Source of the DNA: Gymnorhina tibicen
Lineage: Eukaryota; Chordata; Aves; Passeriformes; Artamidae
Assembly: GCA_013399875.1 (NCBI GenBank)
Contig: VXAZ01003471.1
Location: forward strand, 1,046,455-1,110,454
Direction of reading: 5' to 3'
DNA length: 64,000 bases
Both the position numbers and the translations under genes were made by a program. Shown here piece by piece: positions 63,787-64,000 of the stretch (the stretch's first letter is position 1; every line of letters begins with the position of its first letter). The notes under the pieces are model-generated. The model saw only the letters and a program-made list of their open reading frames with translations, made no database searches and was not told the origin of the DNA.

Positions 63787-64000
63787 TCACTGCAACATAA
63801 AAATGTCCATTAAAATAACATTAATTGTATTTATTAGTACTGTGTTTCAGAAGATGTTAACTACAGTGTTGCCTATGCTCTGTTAATAAAAGACAGGATG
63901 TATCCAATTTTACAGAAATTCTTACCATTCAGCACTGTCCAAATCAAAGGAGGAAGTTTAAAAATAAAATGTCAGTCTATTTAAGATGCATGCACTGATA

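Larger units (their letters stand above)
1..64000 (-). other. SKAP2: SKAP2 gene body, internal part (both ends outside the window)
   Basis: Seven exons on the minus strand join in one frame and match the vertebrate SKAP2 adaptor from about human residue 103 to 329 (of 359). SKAP2 is a cytosolic adaptor of haematopoietic and other cells. Its PH domain binds phosphoinositides, its linker tyrosines are phosphorylated by Src-family kinases, and its C-terminal SH3 binds partners such as ADAP/FYB (established family knowledge). SKAP2 is preferred over its paralogue SKAP1 because of the SH3 start QGLWDCTG...[13 protein letters not shown] and the PH segment DKQQKGEFA. The terminal exon with the GWWVGEM half of SH3 was not found in 1-3479, and the N-terminal exons were not found in 41091-64000, so both should lie outside. 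Visible introns are 724, 8930, 905, 425, 19642 and 6347 bp. In human the gene lies between SNX10 and HOXA with its 5' end towards HOXA; if synteny holds, HOXA is to the right. Confidence 0.95.
41091..64000 (-). other. SKAP2: SKAP2 upstream intron (at least 22.9 kb)
   Basis: This is the 3' portion of the intron ahead of the first PH exon. No SKAP2 N-terminal exon was recognised; I looked for the YDDPFAGPPD-type acidic region and the Lys-rich dimerisation helix. It holds a CR1 ORF2 fragment (about 46410-47590), a 29-bp duplication (56056-56110) and a MIR-like SINE (59471-59634). The longest open frame (63313-63786, plus) has no recognised domain. The rest is AT-rich unique sequence. Confidence 0.6.

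Noticed and set aside
63915..63970. Acceptor-like pyrimidine tract ending GGACAG followed nine bases later by GTAAGAA on the minus strand.
   Set aside because: It would be a 9-nt micro-exon with no matching SKAP2 residues that could be verified; likely chance.

Overview
This window is vertebrate nuclear DNA, almost certainly from a bird. It is AT-rich and gene-poor, and its coding sequence is broken into short exons with GT/AG splice sites. It carries CR1 retrotransposon fragments of avian type, including one with the typical CR1 3' end. There is no bacterial-style gene organisation. The many open frames of 60-170 codons are chance intronic frames or frames through a simple repeat.

One protein-coding gene was recognised: SKAP2 (Src kinase-associated phosphoprotein 2) on the minus strand. 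The window lies inside the gene. Seven consecutive internal coding exons were found, in transcript order 41013-41090, 40205-40288, 31150-31274, 30181-30244, 29651-29755, 9940-10008 and 3480-3592. They total 638 nt, about 213 codons. Every junction has a GT donor and an AG acceptor, and the phases chain without a break (1,1,0,1,1,1,0). They encode the whole PH domain, the acidic tyrosine-containing linker and the first half of the SH3 domain. The final exon (rest of SH3 and stop) lies left of base 1. The 5' exons (dimerisation helix and N-terminal acidic region) were not found and should lie right of base 64000.

Layout: 1-3479 intron before the terminal exon; 3480-10008 two linker/SH3 exons 6.3 kb apart; 10009-29650 a 19.6 kb intron with one CR1 fragment (20525-20750) and a 14-N assembly gap (28987-29000); 29651-31274 a cluster of three exons; 31275-40204 an 8.9 kb intron with a 228-bp hexanucleotide array and a CR1 3' end; 40205-41090 two PH exons; 41091-64000 at least 22.9 kb of upstream intron with a dead CR1 ORF2 fragment (about 46410-47590) and an old MIR-like SINE (59471-59634).

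The non-coding sequence holds a few possible regulatory signals: a strong CTCF-like site at 5033-5051, a hairpin with paired RUNX motifs at 13618-13668, and a CpG-retaining block near 1500-2260. In known vertebrate genomes SKAP2 borders the HOXA cluster, so some of this may serve long-range regulation; that is inference. I found no convincing previously undescribed system. The more useful observations are the probable false assembly gap, the hairpin, the CTCF-like site, the SINE, the hexamer array and linker divergence in SKAP2.
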